This document shows, in pieces, positions 1-8,429 of a DNA stretch of 64,000 nt. Made by a program: the position numbers and the translations under genes. How positions within the stretch are numbered: position 1 is the first letter of the stretch; the number at the start of each line of letters is the position of its first letter. The notes below the pieces were generated by a model. The model was not told where the DNA came from. It saw nothing but the letters and a program-made list of their open reading frames with translations, and did not search any database. The DNA comes from Geomonas subterranea. GTDB taxonomy: Bacteria > Desulfobacterota > Desulfuromonadia > Geobacterales > Geobacteraceae. The DNA lies in assembly GCF_019063845.1 (NCBI RefSeq), contig NZ_CP077683.1:434001-498000 (forward strand). The letters run 5' to 3'.

Positions 1-180
1 GCAGGCCACCATCCCCTCTCCCTCTGGGAGAGGGGGGGCATGGAGGACAGTCGTGGGGGATGTTGGGAAAACCTCCCTCACCCGCCCTTCGGGCACCCTC
101 TCCTATAGGGAGAGAAGGGGGCATGGAGGAGGGTCGCAAAAGGGAGTTGCTTGACCGCCTGGATTGAAAGTTCCAGGCAG
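1..180. repeat. Interspersed CTCTCCC/GGGAGAG palindromic repeat tract
   Basis: Two copies of the family found throughout this window: CCCTCTCCCTCTGGGAGAGGG at about 14-36 and a diverged copy at about 101-119, with a 'CTCACCCGCCCTTCGGGCACCC' type linker between them. Next to it, a 7-bp stem-loop (GCCTGGA 157-163 with TCCAGGC 172-178) sits just before the ribosome binding site of the first gene. No coding signal is seen; whatever gene lies upstream ends before the window. Confidence 0.8.
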
Positions 181-194
181 GAACGGAGGCGCAT

Positions 195-1391
195 GTGCGT
201 GAAGCGGTGATTATCGATGCGGTGAGGACCCCGGTGGGGAAGTTCGGCGGCGCCCTTGGCAAAGTTCGGCCGGACGACCTGGCGGCGTTGTGTATAGCGG
301 AGCTTGTCGAGCGCAACAGGCTCGATGCGTCCCTGGTCGAGGACGTCATCCTCGGCTGTACCAACCAGGCGGGCGAGGACAACCGCAACGTGGCGCGCAT
401 GGCCGCGCTGCTCGCCGGGCTGCCGCACAGCGTGGGGGGGCAGACCATCAACAGGCTCTGCGGATCGGGGCTGAACGCGGTCAACGCCGCGGCGCTCGCC
501 ATCAAGGCGGGTGAGGGGGATGTCTTCATCGCCGGTGGCACCGAGTCCATGACCCGCGCCCCCTTCGTCTTCGCCAAGGCTGACTCGCCGTTCTCCCGCG
601 ACATGAAGGTATTTGACTCGACCATCGGCTGGCGCTTCACCAACCCGAGGATGACCGAGCCGTATGCGAAAGAGGGGATGGGAGACACGGCGGAGAACGT
701 GGCGCAACGCTACGGAATCACGCGCCAGGAGCAGGACGAGTTCGCCCTCGTCACCCAGAGGAAATGGAGCGCCGCCCATGCCGCCGGGAAATTCGCGGAC
801 GAGCTGGTGCCGGTTCCCGTCCCGCAAAGAAAGGGTGAGCCGCTCATCGTGGACCGGGACGAGTTCCCGCGCCCGGACGTAACCATGGAACAGCTTGGCA
901 AGCTCCCCGCTGCATTCAAAAAGGACGGCACCGTCACCGCCGGCAACTCGAGCGGCATCAACGACGGGGCAGCCGCCGTCCTTCTCATGGAAGCGGAGCG
1001 CGCGCGGCAGTTGGGCTACCGACCGCTGGTCAGGGTCGTGTCGAGCGCCGTGGCCGGCTGCGACCCATCCTACATGGGGCTCGGGCCGATCCCGGCTATC
1101 CGCAAGGCGCTGGAGCGCGCACGGCTCTCCATCGACGACATCGATCTCTTCGAGCTGAACGAGGCCTTCGCCGCCCAGGCCATCCCCTGCATCAGGGAGC
1201 TGGGCATCGATCCGGACCGGGTCAACGTGAACGGAGGCTCCATCGCCATCGGGCACCCTTTGGGCTCCACCGGCGCGCGTATCACCGCGACCCTGGTGCA
1301 CGAGATGAGAAGGCGCGGATCGCGCTACGGCCTGGCCTCGCTCTGCATAGGGCTCGGACAGGGGATTGCCACCATCGTCGAGCGGGTCTGA
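195..1391 (+). CDS. Acetyl-CoA acetyltransferase (thiolase)
   Basis: Thiolase of 398 aa, the usual length for the degradative/biosynthetic acetyl-CoA acetyltransferase family. It would cleave a 3-ketoacyl-CoA with CoA, or condense two acetyl-CoA. The acylated cysteine is C89 in NRLCGSGLNA, the general-base histidine is about H354 in AIGHPLGSTGAR, and the second cysteine is about C384 in SLCIGLGQG. GTG at 195 is chosen because GGAGG lies at 185-189; an ATG two bases upstream is in another frame. It is followed after 20 bp by an amidohydrolase gene. In this context it likely acts in the lower benzoyl-CoA pathway; exact substrate is not visible. A second thiolase lies at 33739. Confidence 0.9.
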   Translation: MREAVIIDAVRTPVGKFGGALGKVRPDDLAALCIAELVERNRLDASLVEDVILGCTNQAGEDNRNVARMAALLAGLPHSVGGQTINRLCGSGLNAVNAAALAIKAGEGDVFIAGGTESMTRAPFVFAKADSPFSRDMKVFDSTIGWRFTNPRMTEPYAKEGMGDTAENVAQRYGITRQEQDEFALVTQRKWSAAHAAGKFADELVPVPVPQRKGEPLIVDRDEFPRPDVTMEQLGKLPAAFKKDGTVTAGNSSGINDGAAAVLLMEAERARQLGYRPLVRVVSSAVAGCDPSYMGLGPIPAIRKALERARLSIDDIDLFELNEAFAAQAIPCIRELGIDPDRVNVNGGSIAIGHPLGSTGARITATLVHEMRRRGSRYGLASLCIGLGQGIATIVERV

Positions 1392-1411
1392 AAGGGAAGG
1401 GGAGAAAAGCC

Positions 1412-2278
1412 ATGCCGTCGCCGGGCGAACCGAAACCGCAGCCTTTGAGGATCGACTTTCACGTCCATCTCGCCACGTACGACGGCTCGATGCACCCCTG
1501 GGTGGTGGATTGGATAAGCCAGTCTCATCCCGGCGGCTACGAGAAGTACGTCGCCCGCTACAGCGACCCCGGCGCCTTCGAGGCGCTTCTTGAAGAAGAA
1601 GGGGTGGACTACGCCTGCATCCTGGCCGAGCTGAACCCTGTCACCACAGGCATGTGCAGCAACGACTCGGTGCGTGAGTTCTGCCACGGCAGGAAGAGGC
1701 TGATCCCGTTCTGCGACCTGAACCCCCACCTGCACACCGACCTGGGCGCGGAGCTGCGCCGCAAGGTGGAAAGCGAAGGGTTCCGGGGGCTCAAGCTCTA
1801 CCCCAGCTACCAGCACTACTACCTCAACGAGCCGAGGATGTACCCCTTGTACCAGGCCGCGGAGGAACTCGGCATCCCCGTCCTGATCCACACTGGTTCC
1901 TCGGTCTTCAAGGGGACCAGGCTGAAATACGCCAATCCCCTACACCTCGACGACGTGGCCGTCGACTTTCCGTCGTTGAACCTGGTCATGGCCCATTCCG
2001 GGCGCGGCTTCTGGTACGACCGCGCCTTTTTCCTCTCCCGGCTGCACCCCAACGTCTACATGGAGCTTTCGGGGCTCCCCCCCGCGAAGCTTTTGACCTA
2101 CTTCCCCGAGCTTGCGCGCAACACCGGCAAAACCATTTTCGGCAGCGACTGGCCCGCGATGCCGCACATCCGCCACAACATGGAGGCGATAGCGAAACTG
2201 CCGCTGTCACCGGAGGGTGCGGCGGCGATCCTCGGGGGGAATGCCGCGAGAATTCTCAAGCTGGAAGGTCGATCTTAA
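1412..2278 (+). CDS. Amidohydrolase-2 family metal-dependent hydrolase/decarboxylase
   Basis: Protein of 288 aa of the amidohydrolase-related TIM-barrel family (PF04909 type). The metal motif HxH is at residues 17-19 (IDFHVHLATYDG); further ligands fit the VLIHTG and VMAHSG segments and the late FGSDWP aspartate. Family members include 2-pyrone-4,6-dicarboxylate lactonases, ACMS-type decarboxylases and assorted hydrolases, so the reaction cannot be fixed from sequence. It follows the thiolase closely and is probably co-transcribed. A second, distantly similar family member lies at 32416 in the same catabolic island, suggesting a role in aromatic or alicyclic acid metabolism. Confidence 0.75.
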   Translation: MPSPGEPKPQPLRIDFHVHLATYDGSMHPWVVDWISQSHPGGYEKYVARYSDPGAFEALLEEEGVDYACILAELNPVTTGMCSNDSVREFCHGRKRLIPFCDLNPHLHTDLGAELRRKVESEGFRGLKLYPSYQHYYLNEPRMYPLYQAAEELGIPVLIHTGSSVFKGTRLKYANPLHLDDVAVDFPSLNLVMAHSGRGFWYDRAFFLSRLHPNVYMELSGLPPAKLLTYFPELARNTGKTIFGSDWPAMPHIRHNMEAIAKLPLSPEGAAAILGGNAARILKLEGRS

Positions 2279-2289
2279 GTGTGAGGTGC

Positions 2290-2405
2290 ATGTCCATGTC
2301 CCCTCCCCCGGAGGGGGAGGGGGCTCCCGTTCCGGCAGAGGCCCCCTCCCAGCCTCCCCCTCCGGGGGAGGAGCGAGCCGGAGGAGTGAGGGGGCATTGC
2401 CCCAG
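2290..2405. repeat. Interspersed GC-rich palindromic repeat
   Basis: CCCCTCCCCCGGAGGGGGAGG followed by CTCCCAGCCTCCCCCTCCGGGGGAGG: the CCTCCCCC/GGGGGAGG variant of the repeat family that marks most gene boundaries here. Lies between the amidohydrolase and moaA; no coding evidence. Confidence 0.75.
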
Positions 2406-2438
2406 TTAAGACGCCACGTTCCCTGAAAGGAGCTGACC

Positions 2439-3419
2439 ATGTCGCTGATCGATTCCTACGGAAGACGCATCAACTACCTCCGGCTCTCGGTTACGGACCG
2501 CTGCAACCTGCGCTGCCGCTACTGCATGCCGGCCAAAGGGATGCAGATGCTCCCTCACCACGAGATCCTCTCCTTCGAGGAACTGCTGAGGGTCTCTGAA
2601 CAAGCTGTTGCTGCCGGGATCTGCAAGATACGGGTGACCGGCGGCGAGCCGCTGGTACGAAGGGGGATACTCCCTTTCCTGGCGCGGCTGGGGCGGCTTC
2701 CCGGCTTGAAGGAGCTTGTGCTTACCACCAACGGCGTCCTCCTCGGGGAGATGGCCAGGGGGCTTAAGGATGCGGGAGTGCAGCGGCTCAACATCAGCCT
2801 CGATTCCCTGAAGCCGGAGACCTTCGCCAGGATCACCCGCGGGGGGAAGCTCTCGGACGCGCTCTCCGGCATCGAGGCGGCGGAAAAAGCAGGTTTCCCG
2901 CCGCACAAGATCAACGTGGTGCTGATGCGTGGCGTCAACGACGACGAGATCATGGATTTCGTGGAGCTCACCAGGGAGCGCCCCTACAACGTCCGGTTCA
3001 TCGAGTACATGCCGACCCACTCGGGCAACTGGCGCGCCTTCTCCATCCCGGGGGCGGAAGTTCTGGAGCGGATCGCGGAGCGCTACCTCATAGAAAAGCT
3101 CGAGCCGGGCGAGCATTCGGGTCCCGCCAGCAACTTCCGGGTGCGGGGAGCGCCGGGGTCGCTCGGGATCATCTCCGCCATGACCGGGCACTTCTGTGGC
3201 AGCTGCAACCGCCTGAGGGTGACTGCGGCGGGATTAGCGAAGGGGTGCCTGTTCTCGGGCGAAGGGGTGGACCTGAGGCCGCTGCTGGCGGCCGGGGACG
3301 ACACCCTGCTCAGGCAGGAGCTACAAAGCATCGTGCAGGCAAAGCCTGCGGGGCACGAGATGAAGGGGCGGCCGGCATTTCCCCCGGCATCCTTTCACAT
3401 GTCCGCGATAGGCGGTTGA
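2439..3419 (+). CDS. moaA: GTP 3',8-cyclase MoaA
   Basis: Radical SAM enzyme of 326 aa that starts molybdopterin/tungstopterin synthesis by converting GTP to 3',8-cyclo-7,8-dihydro-GTP. The radical SAM cysteines are C22, C26 and C29 (CNLRCRYC); the second [4Fe-4S] ligands lie in HFCGSCNRLRVTAAGLAKGC; and the protein ends in the conserved double glycine (SAIGG). An AAGGAG site precedes the ATG by a few bases. It is followed by fdhD. Location beside a tungsten enzyme operon suggests a dedicated copy supplying pterin for BamB, which is an inference. Confidence 0.95.
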   Translation: MSLIDSYGRRINYLRLSVTDRCNLRCRYCMPAKGMQMLPHHEILSFEELLRVSEQAVAAGICKIRVTGGEPLVRRGILPFLARLGRLPGLKELVLTTNGVLLGEMARGLKDAGVQRLNISLDSLKPETFARITRGGKLSDALSGIEAAEKAGFPPHKINVVLMRGVNDDEIMDFVELTRERPYNVRFIEYMPTHSGNWRAFSIPGAEVLERIAERYLIEKLEPGEHSGPASNFRVRGAPGSLGIISAMTGHFCGSCNRLRVTAAGLAKGCLFSGEGVDLRPLLAAGDDTLLRQELQSIVQAKPAGHEMKGRPAFPPASFHMSAIGG

Positions 3420-3453
3420 AGACGGTAACCAGGAGAACCGGAGCGGAGGAGTC

Positions 3454-4239
3454 ATGAGCTGGGTCTACAGGTATGAAAAGGGGACGTTGTCGGCACGGGA
3501 GCGCGAGGTAGTCGAGGAGGTCCCGGTGGTGCTCAACGTGAACGGCCGGGAACTGGCGACGCTGATCGCTTCTCCGCACGACCTCCGCTTCCTGGTGGCG
3601 GGGTTCCTGCGCATGCAGGGGCTCGTCGAACGCGCCGACGATTTTTACCTCCTCTCGGTCTGCAACGACTTCGGCATGGCCAAGGTTCAGATAAAGGGGG
3701 AACTGCCGGAGAGCCTCAAACCCGTGCTGACATCGGGGTGTGGCACGGGAATCAGCTTCACCATCCCCCAGGCCCGCAAGATGCGATCTGAGGAGAGTTC
3801 CGGTATGAGCTACCTGCCGGCCGGCGTCTTTACCATGATGGACGCGCTGGCGCAAAAGGCGGAAGCCTACGCAAGCCACGGCGGCATTCACTCGGCCGCC
3901 GTCGGGCATGGCAGTGTCGACCTTTTTTCCGAGGACCTGGGGAGGCATAACACCATCGACAGGATCGCAGGCGAGGCGCTCCTGAAGGGGATCGACCTCA
4001 CGGGGATGATGCTGGTCACCTCGGGACGGATCTCCACCGAACTGGTGGCGAAAGCGGCGCTGCTCGGTATCGGCCTGGTCGCCTCCCGCACCTCTCCGAC
4101 GTCAACGGCGGTGCAGATGGCCGAGGAGGCTGGGATCACGCTGATAGGGTACGTGAAGGCCGACCGTTTCGAGGTGTATTCCCATCCGGACCGCCTGGAC
4201 GTGGTGGGAACCGTCACCCTGCAACATCAAGAAGGTTGA
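3454..4239 (+). CDS. fdhD: FdhD-like cofactor sulfurtransferase
   Basis: FdhD family protein of 261 aa. In E. coli FdhD moves sulfur from IscS to the bis-MGD cofactor of formate dehydrogenase. The cysteine loop here is TSGCGTGISF (C96) and holds one cysteine, whereas many homologues have CxxC. The conserved SEDLGRHNTIDRI and VTSGRISTELV segments are intact. GGAG lies just before the ATG. No formate dehydrogenase gene is present in the window, and the gene sits next to moaA and upstream of bamB, so its client may be the tungsten-containing BamB. That client assignment is inference. Confidence 0.88.
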   Translation: MSWVYRYEKGTLSAREREVVEEVPVVLNVNGRELATLIASPHDLRFLVAGFLRMQGLVERADDFYLLSVCNDFGMAKVQIKGELPESLKPVLTSGCGTGISFTIPQARKMRSEESSGMSYLPAGVFTMMDALAQKAEAYASHGGIHSAAVGHGSVDLFSEDLGRHNTIDRIAGEALLKGIDLTGMMLVTSGRISTELVAKAALLGIGLVASRTSPTSTAVQMAEEAGITLIGYVKADRFEVYSHPDRLDVVGTVTLQHQEG

Positions 4240-4269
4240 CATCGGATCGTGATATTGCGTATACACAAT
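4236..4269 (+). promoter_or_regulatory. Sigma-70-like promoter with near-palindromic operator before the PAS/sigma-54 activator gene
   Basis: TTGACA at 4236-4241 overlaps the fdhD stop codon and is followed after 18 nt by TATACA at 4260-4265. The -10 lies inside ATTGCGTATACACAAT (4254-4269), an inverted repeat with one mismatched pair (ATTG/CAAT around GTATAC). An overlapping operator suggests the downstream regulator gene is controlled at this site, possibly by its own product. Confidence 0.55.
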
Positions 4270-4351
4270 CAATCGGGTACTTGGCCGGCGCAGGTTCCGC
4301 GGCGACGGCTGACCTTCCATGATCCCGGGTGCACAAGCGAAAGGTGAGACC

Positions 4352-6133
4352 ATGGAGCAGCCCACAGAAATAGCCGGACCGGCAGCAGTGAAGGCAGCGG
4401 ATGACGGGAACTCTTCGGGAATCCTGCATCTCGATGCCCAACTCTGCATCGTCTCGCTGGACGAGGCCGCCGGTACTCTTCTTGGGGCGGCGCCGCAAGC
4501 GCTTCTGGGGCGGAGGCTGGACGAGATCGCCGATCTGGCTGATCTGGGAGCCTATATGAAGAGCGGCACCGTCTTCAACGGGCAACCGATTGAGGTCAGC
4601 GGCCGCCGGATCCTGTGCGACTACCTCCCTACCGTGGAATCGGACCAGGTCGTCGGAGGCGTGCTCTCGCTGCTGCGGGTCCTTCCCGACGCCCTCGACT
4701 GCCACGTCGATCTGAAGGAATTGCTACAGTCGGCCGGCGCCTACCTCGACCTCAACTATGACGGTATCGTTATCTGCGACCGCGCCGGCATCATCGTCAT
4801 GGTCAACCAGGCCTTCGCCGATCTCCTCGACACCACCCCCCACGCCATCATCGGCAAGCACCTGAACGAAGCCTACCTCAACTCGCAACCCTCGCGCCTT
4901 CCCGGCGTGATGGAAACCGAGACTCCCCAAGTCGGCATCACCCACTACATCAACGGGAAACAGGTGTACGCCTCGCTCTACCCGATCCAGAAGGACGGGA
5001 AGGTGGTGGGGGGGATCGGGAAGATCCTCTTCAAGGACATCCGCGAGATCACCCTGATCGCGAACCGGCTGCAGACAGCCCCCGAGACGCGGGCCCTGGC
5101 CGGGAGCGTGACCAGAAAAGAAACCAGTTCGCGCTACGACGTGAACAGCATCGTCGGGCAGAGCAAGAAGATCCTCGATCTGAAGGAATCCCTGCTGCGC
5201 GTGGCGGGAAAGAATTCCAACGTCCTGTTGCTGGGGGAAAGCGGCACAGGCAAGGAACTTTTCGCGCATGCCATCCATGCCGCCAGCAACCGGCGCTACG
5301 CGCAGTTCGTCAAGGTGAACTGCGCCGCCATCCCGGAGCACCTCCTCGAATCGGAACTGTTCGGCTACTCCGAGGGGGCCTTCACCGGGGCGCGCAAGGG
5401 TGGGCAGCTGGGGAAATTCGAGCAGGCGCACCTGGGGACCATCTTCCTCGACGAAATCGGCGACATGCCGCTGTACATGCAGGCGAAGATGCTGCGTGTC
5501 CTGCAGGAGCGGGAACTTACCCCGCTTGGGGGGGGCGCTCCGAAGATGGTCGACGTCAGGGTGGTCGCCGCGACCAACTGCAACCTGGAGCACCTGGTTC
5601 GGGAGGGAAAGTTCAGGCAGGACCTGTACTACCGCCTGAAGGTGGTGACGCTGGCCATCCCTTCCCTGCGGGAGCGCAGGGAGGACATTCGGCCCTTGGT
5701 CATGAGCTTCATCCACCAGTTCAACGAGGAGTTCGGCCTGGAGGTGCAGGCGCTGAGCCTCGAGGCGAGGGAAGTCATCATGCGCTATGACTGGCCCGGC
5801 AACGTCCGGGAGCTGCGCAACGTCATCGAAAGCGCGTTCAACCTGGTGACCGGGCCTCTCATCCTGCGCGATCATCTTCCCGAACAGTTGTCCCGGATGC
5901 ACGACTCTTCGGCTGCCGAGGCATCAGCCGCACAGGACATCGGCGGGTACATTCACCAGCGCTTGGGGGCCAAGCCCCTGTCCGAGATAGTGGACGAGTT
6001 CGAACAACTCCTGCTGGAAACGGCCCTGGAGGTGAGCAAGGGGAACAAGCTTCAGGCCGCAGACCTCCTGGGCATTTCCCGGCAGTGGCTCTACAAGAAA
6101 CTGCATAAATACGAATCCGGCGAAGATCCCTGA
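4352..6133 (+). CDS. Sigma-54-dependent PAS-AAA+-Fis transcriptional activator
   Basis: Regulator of 593 aa from the ATG at 4352; the frame is open from 4319, but AAGGTGAG precedes 4352. Two PAS-like sensory segments occupy about residues 20-110 and 120-240. The AAA+ domain spans about 265-500 with Walker A GESGTGKE near residue 295 and the sigma-54 contact motif GAFTGA near 342 ([19 protein letters not shown]). A Fis-type helix-turn-helix is at the C-terminus ([26 protein letters not shown]). No receiver domain is present, so it likely senses a ligand or redox state through PAS. A -24/-12 promoter and palindrome lie downstream, before the CoA-transferase, the obvious target. Confidence 0.92.
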   Translation: MEQPTEIAGPAAVKAADDGNSSGILHLDAQLCIVSLDEAAGTLLGAAPQALLGRRLDEIADLADLGAYMKSGTVFNGQPIEVSGRRILCDYLPTVESDQVVGGVLSLLRVLPDALDCHVDLKELLQSAGAYLDLNYDGIVICDRAGIIVMVNQAFADLLDTTPHAIIGKHLNEAYLNSQPSRLPGVMETETPQVGITHYINGKQVYASLYPIQKDGKVVGGIGKILFKDIREITLIANRLQTAPETRALAGSVTRKETSSRYDVNSIVGQSKKILDLKESLLRVAGKNSNVLLLGESGTGKELFAHAIHAASNRRYAQFVKVNCAAIPEHLLESELFGYSEGAFTGARKGGQLGKFEQAHLGTIFLDEIGDMPLYMQAKMLRVLQERELTPLGGGAPKMVDVRVVAATNCNLEHLVREGKFRQDLYYRLKVVTLAIPSLRERREDIRPLVMSFIHQFNEEFGLEVQALSLEAREVIMRYDWPGNVRELRNVIESAFNLVTGPLILRDHLPEQLSRMHDSSAAEASAAQDIGGYIHQRLGAKPLSEIVDEFEQLLLETALEVSKGNKLQAADLLGISRQWLYKKLHKYESGEDP

Positions 6134-6493
6134 CCCTTTCTCCATCCTCCCCTGCTTTCTTTCTCCTTCGTTCCCGACAGACTCTCTCCTGATCGTAAAC
6201 GCCGTTTTGATCGTCGAGGTAACACTATCTTGGAGCGCGACCTGATCCGCAGCCCCGGCTTCGGAGCCGACCGGTATCTACGAACTGTAAACGTTTTGTA
6301 TACATTATGTGTCAGGCCATAAGTCGCTGTAATCTATCTAACTTTCCTCCGGTGTCGCTATCGTGTGTCAACGATCGTTGACATGGCCCTCCTGGTGCCG
6401 TTTCAACGTACGTCAGTTCATGGAAACATTGTTTTGATAGATTTACGGATACTTGCACGGGGTTCCATGACTTTTGTCAAGAAAGGCCCGTTT
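6134..6493. other. Regulatory intergenic region between activator and CoA-transferase
   Basis: About 360 bp without coding signal. It is AT-richer than its surroundings and contains a perfect 18-bp palindrome (6366-6383), a second short palindrome AAACGCCGTTT near 6198, and TGTATACA at 6297-6304, which shares the GTATAC core with the operator before the activator gene. Confidence 0.6.
6366..6383. promoter_or_regulatory. Perfect 18-bp palindrome, candidate upstream activator site
   Basis: TGTCAACGATCGTTGACA is its own reverse complement. It ends 110 bp before the -24 element at 6494, a typical distance for an enhancer-like site of a sigma-54 activator with a Fis-type DNA-binding domain. The regulator encoded just upstream is the natural candidate. 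Confidence 0.7.
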
Positions 6494-6510
6494 TTGGTAT
6501 CAGGGTTGCT
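6494..6510 (+). promoter_or_regulatory. Sigma-54 (-24/-12) promoter
   Basis: TTGGTATCAGGGTTGCT matches the -24/-12 consensus: GG at 6496-6497 and GC at 6508-6509 with the standard 10-nt gap between the doublets. It lies about 65 bp before the start codon of the CoA-transferase. Confidence 0.8.
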
Positions 6511-6575
6511 TTACTCTCCTTCAAACACGAGCCTGTAGTCAGGACGTTCAACCTTAAAGGATGGAGGAGCCACCC

Positions 6576-7889
6576 GTGAAGAGTATCGCTCTGGCAAAAA
6601 GCAATTTTGAACAGGAATACCGGCAAAAACTCTGTACCCCCGCTGAAGCGGCCTCGATCGTCAAATCAGGGGACCACCTGTGCTTCCCGCTCGGAGTCGG
6701 TGAACCGACCCTCTTCGTGAAGGCGCTGGCGGCGCGCAAGCGTGAGCTGGAGGGGGTGGTGGTGAACCAGCAGCATCATCTTTGCCCCGATTATTTCACC
6801 GAGGATTCCGTGCCGCACATCAAGGTGAATGCCTGGTTCACCAGTCACGTTTCGCGTGAGGCGGTGCAGAAGGGGTGGGCGGACTTCGTGCCCAACCACT
6901 TCCACGAGGTTCCCAAGCTCTTGAGGGAATACTGGCCGGTGGACGTGGCGGGGACGGTGGTGTCGCCGATGGACGAATTCGGCTATTTCACCTGCAGCCT
7001 TTCGGTCGGGTACACCATGGAGGCGGTGAAGAAGGCGGAGAAGGTCGTGGTGCAGGTCAATCCGCATGCCCCCCGCACCCATGGCAACTGTCACATCCAC
7101 ATCTCGGAGGTGGATCACATCGTCGAGTGCAACGAGCCTCTCAAGGAGCTGCAGATACCGGAGATCTCCCCGGTGGAGGAAGCCATCGGCGGCCACCTTG
7201 CCGAGATGATCCAGGACGGGTCGTGCCTGCAACTGGGGTGGGGGGGGATTCCCAACGCGGTCACTAGGGCCCTCATGCACAAGAAGGACCTGGGGATCCA
7301 CACCGAGCTCATGTCCGACGGCATCGTCGACCTCATGCTCGCGGGGGCGGTCAACAACTCCAGGAAGAACATCCATCGCGGCAAGGCGCTGGCGACCTTC
7401 GCACTGGGCACCAAGCGGCTTTTCGACTTCATGAACGAGAACCCGATGATCGAGATGCACCCGGTCGATTACGTCAACGACCCTGCCGTGATCGGCTCTA
7501 TCGACAACGTCGTGGCCATCAACGCCACCATCCAGGTGGACCTCCTTGGGCAGTGCTGTTCCGAGTCGTTCGGGCACCTGCAGTGGAGCGGGACCGGCGG
7601 CCAGGCGGACTTCGCGCGAGGCGCCAACCGTTCGCGCGGCGGGAAGGCCTTCATCACCACGGCCTCCACTGCGAAAAACGGAACCATCTCCTGCATCGTG
7701 CCGACGCTCACCGCGGGGGCCTCGGTCACCACCAGCAAGAATGACGTCGACCACGTGGTTACCGAGTTCGGCGTGGCGAAGCTGCGCGGGCAGACCGCGA
7801 AGCAGAGGGCGATGAACCTGATCAACGTGGCCCACCCCGATTTCCGCGGCGAGCTGATGGAAGCGGCGCGGAGGATGAACAGGATCTAG
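6576..7889 (+). CDS. Acetyl-CoA hydrolase/CoA-transferase family; candidate succinyl-CoA:benzoate CoA-transferase
   Basis: Class I-type CoA-transferase related to 4-hydroxybutyrate CoA-transferase, 437 aa from the GTG at 6576 (GGAGGAG at 6563-6569; the frame is open from an ATG at 6561 that overlaps this site). The characteristic WSGTGGQADFARGA glycine-rich loop and the ENPMIEMHPVDYVN segment, where the catalytic glutamate of the family lies, are present. A succinyl-CoA:benzoate CoA-transferase of this family is known from Geobacter metallireducens. Together with sucCD at 39105 and the lack of a benzoate-CoA ligase gene in this window, that activity is the leading hypothesis. Other carboxylic acid substrates are possible. 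Confidence 0.75.
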   Translation: MKSIALAKSNFEQEYRQKLCTPAEAASIVKSGDHLCFPLGVGEPTLFVKALAARKRELEGVVVNQQHHLCPDYFTEDSVPHIKVNAWFTSHVSREAVQKGWADFVPNHFHEVPKLLREYWPVDVAGTVVSPMDEFGYFTCSLSVGYTMEAVKKAEKVVVQVNPHAPRTHGNCHIHISEVDHIVECNEPLKELQIPEISPVEEAIGGHLAEMIQDGSCLQLGWGGIPNAVTRALMHKKDLGIHTELMSDGIVDLMLAGAVNNSRKNIHRGKALATFALGTKRLFDFMNENPMIEMHPVDYVNDPAVIGSIDNVVAINATIQVDLLGQCCSESFGHLQWSGTGGQADFARGANRSRGGKAFITTASTAKNGTISCIVPTLTAGASVTTSKNDVDHVVTEFGVAKLRGQTAKQRAMNLINVAHPDFRGELMEAARRMNRI

Positions 7890-7899
7890 CGGGGCGGAC

Positions 7900-8400
7900 G
7901 AAAGATCCCTCTCCCTCGGGGAGAGGGGGCCCGGAGGGCGGGTGAGGGCGGGTTGGCAGCCGAATCCCTCACCCTGACCCTCTCCCAGGGGGAGAGGGGA
8001 TTGTGGGCGTTGGAAGGGCGGGTGAGTGATTACCCCGAATCCCTCACCCTGACCCTCTCCCAGAGGGAGAGGGGATTGTGGGCGTTGGAAGGGCGGGTGA
8101 GTGATTACCCCGAATCCCTCACCCTGACCCTCTCCCAGAGGGAGAGGGGATTGTGGGCGTTGGAAGCGCGGGGGAGTGACTGCGTCCGAATCCCTCACCC
8201 TGACCCTCTCCCAGGGGGAGAGGGGATTGTGGATGTTGGAAGGGCGGGTGGGTGATTACCCCGAATCCCTCACCCTGATCCTCTCCCAGAGGGAGAGGGG
8301 ATTGTGGGCGTTGGCTGGGCTGGGGGGGGGATTGCTCCGAATCCCTCACCCTGACCCTCTCCCAGGGGGAGAGGGGATTGCGGACGCAGCGGATGTTGTG
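7900..8400. repeat. Tandem repeat, six copies of a 75-76 bp unit
   Basis: Units begin with GAATCCCTCACCCTGA at 7962, 8037, 8112, 8188, 8263 and 8339. Each holds the palindrome CTCTCCCAGAGGGAGAG (or CAGGGGG variant) followed by GGATTGTGGGCGTTGG and a GGGCGGGTGAGTGATTACCCC tail. A single diverged copy precedes the array at about 7907-7930. Apparent open frames here are by-products of a unit length divisible by three. Confidence 0.9.
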
Positions 8401-8429
8401 GCTACCAGGTCCTTTTGTAGGGGGCGGGA

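Noticed and set aside
7962-8385. Regular repeat array resembling a CRISPR
   Set aside because: Units are 75-76 bp and almost identical throughout, with no unique spacers and no cas genes; it is a simple tandem repeat.
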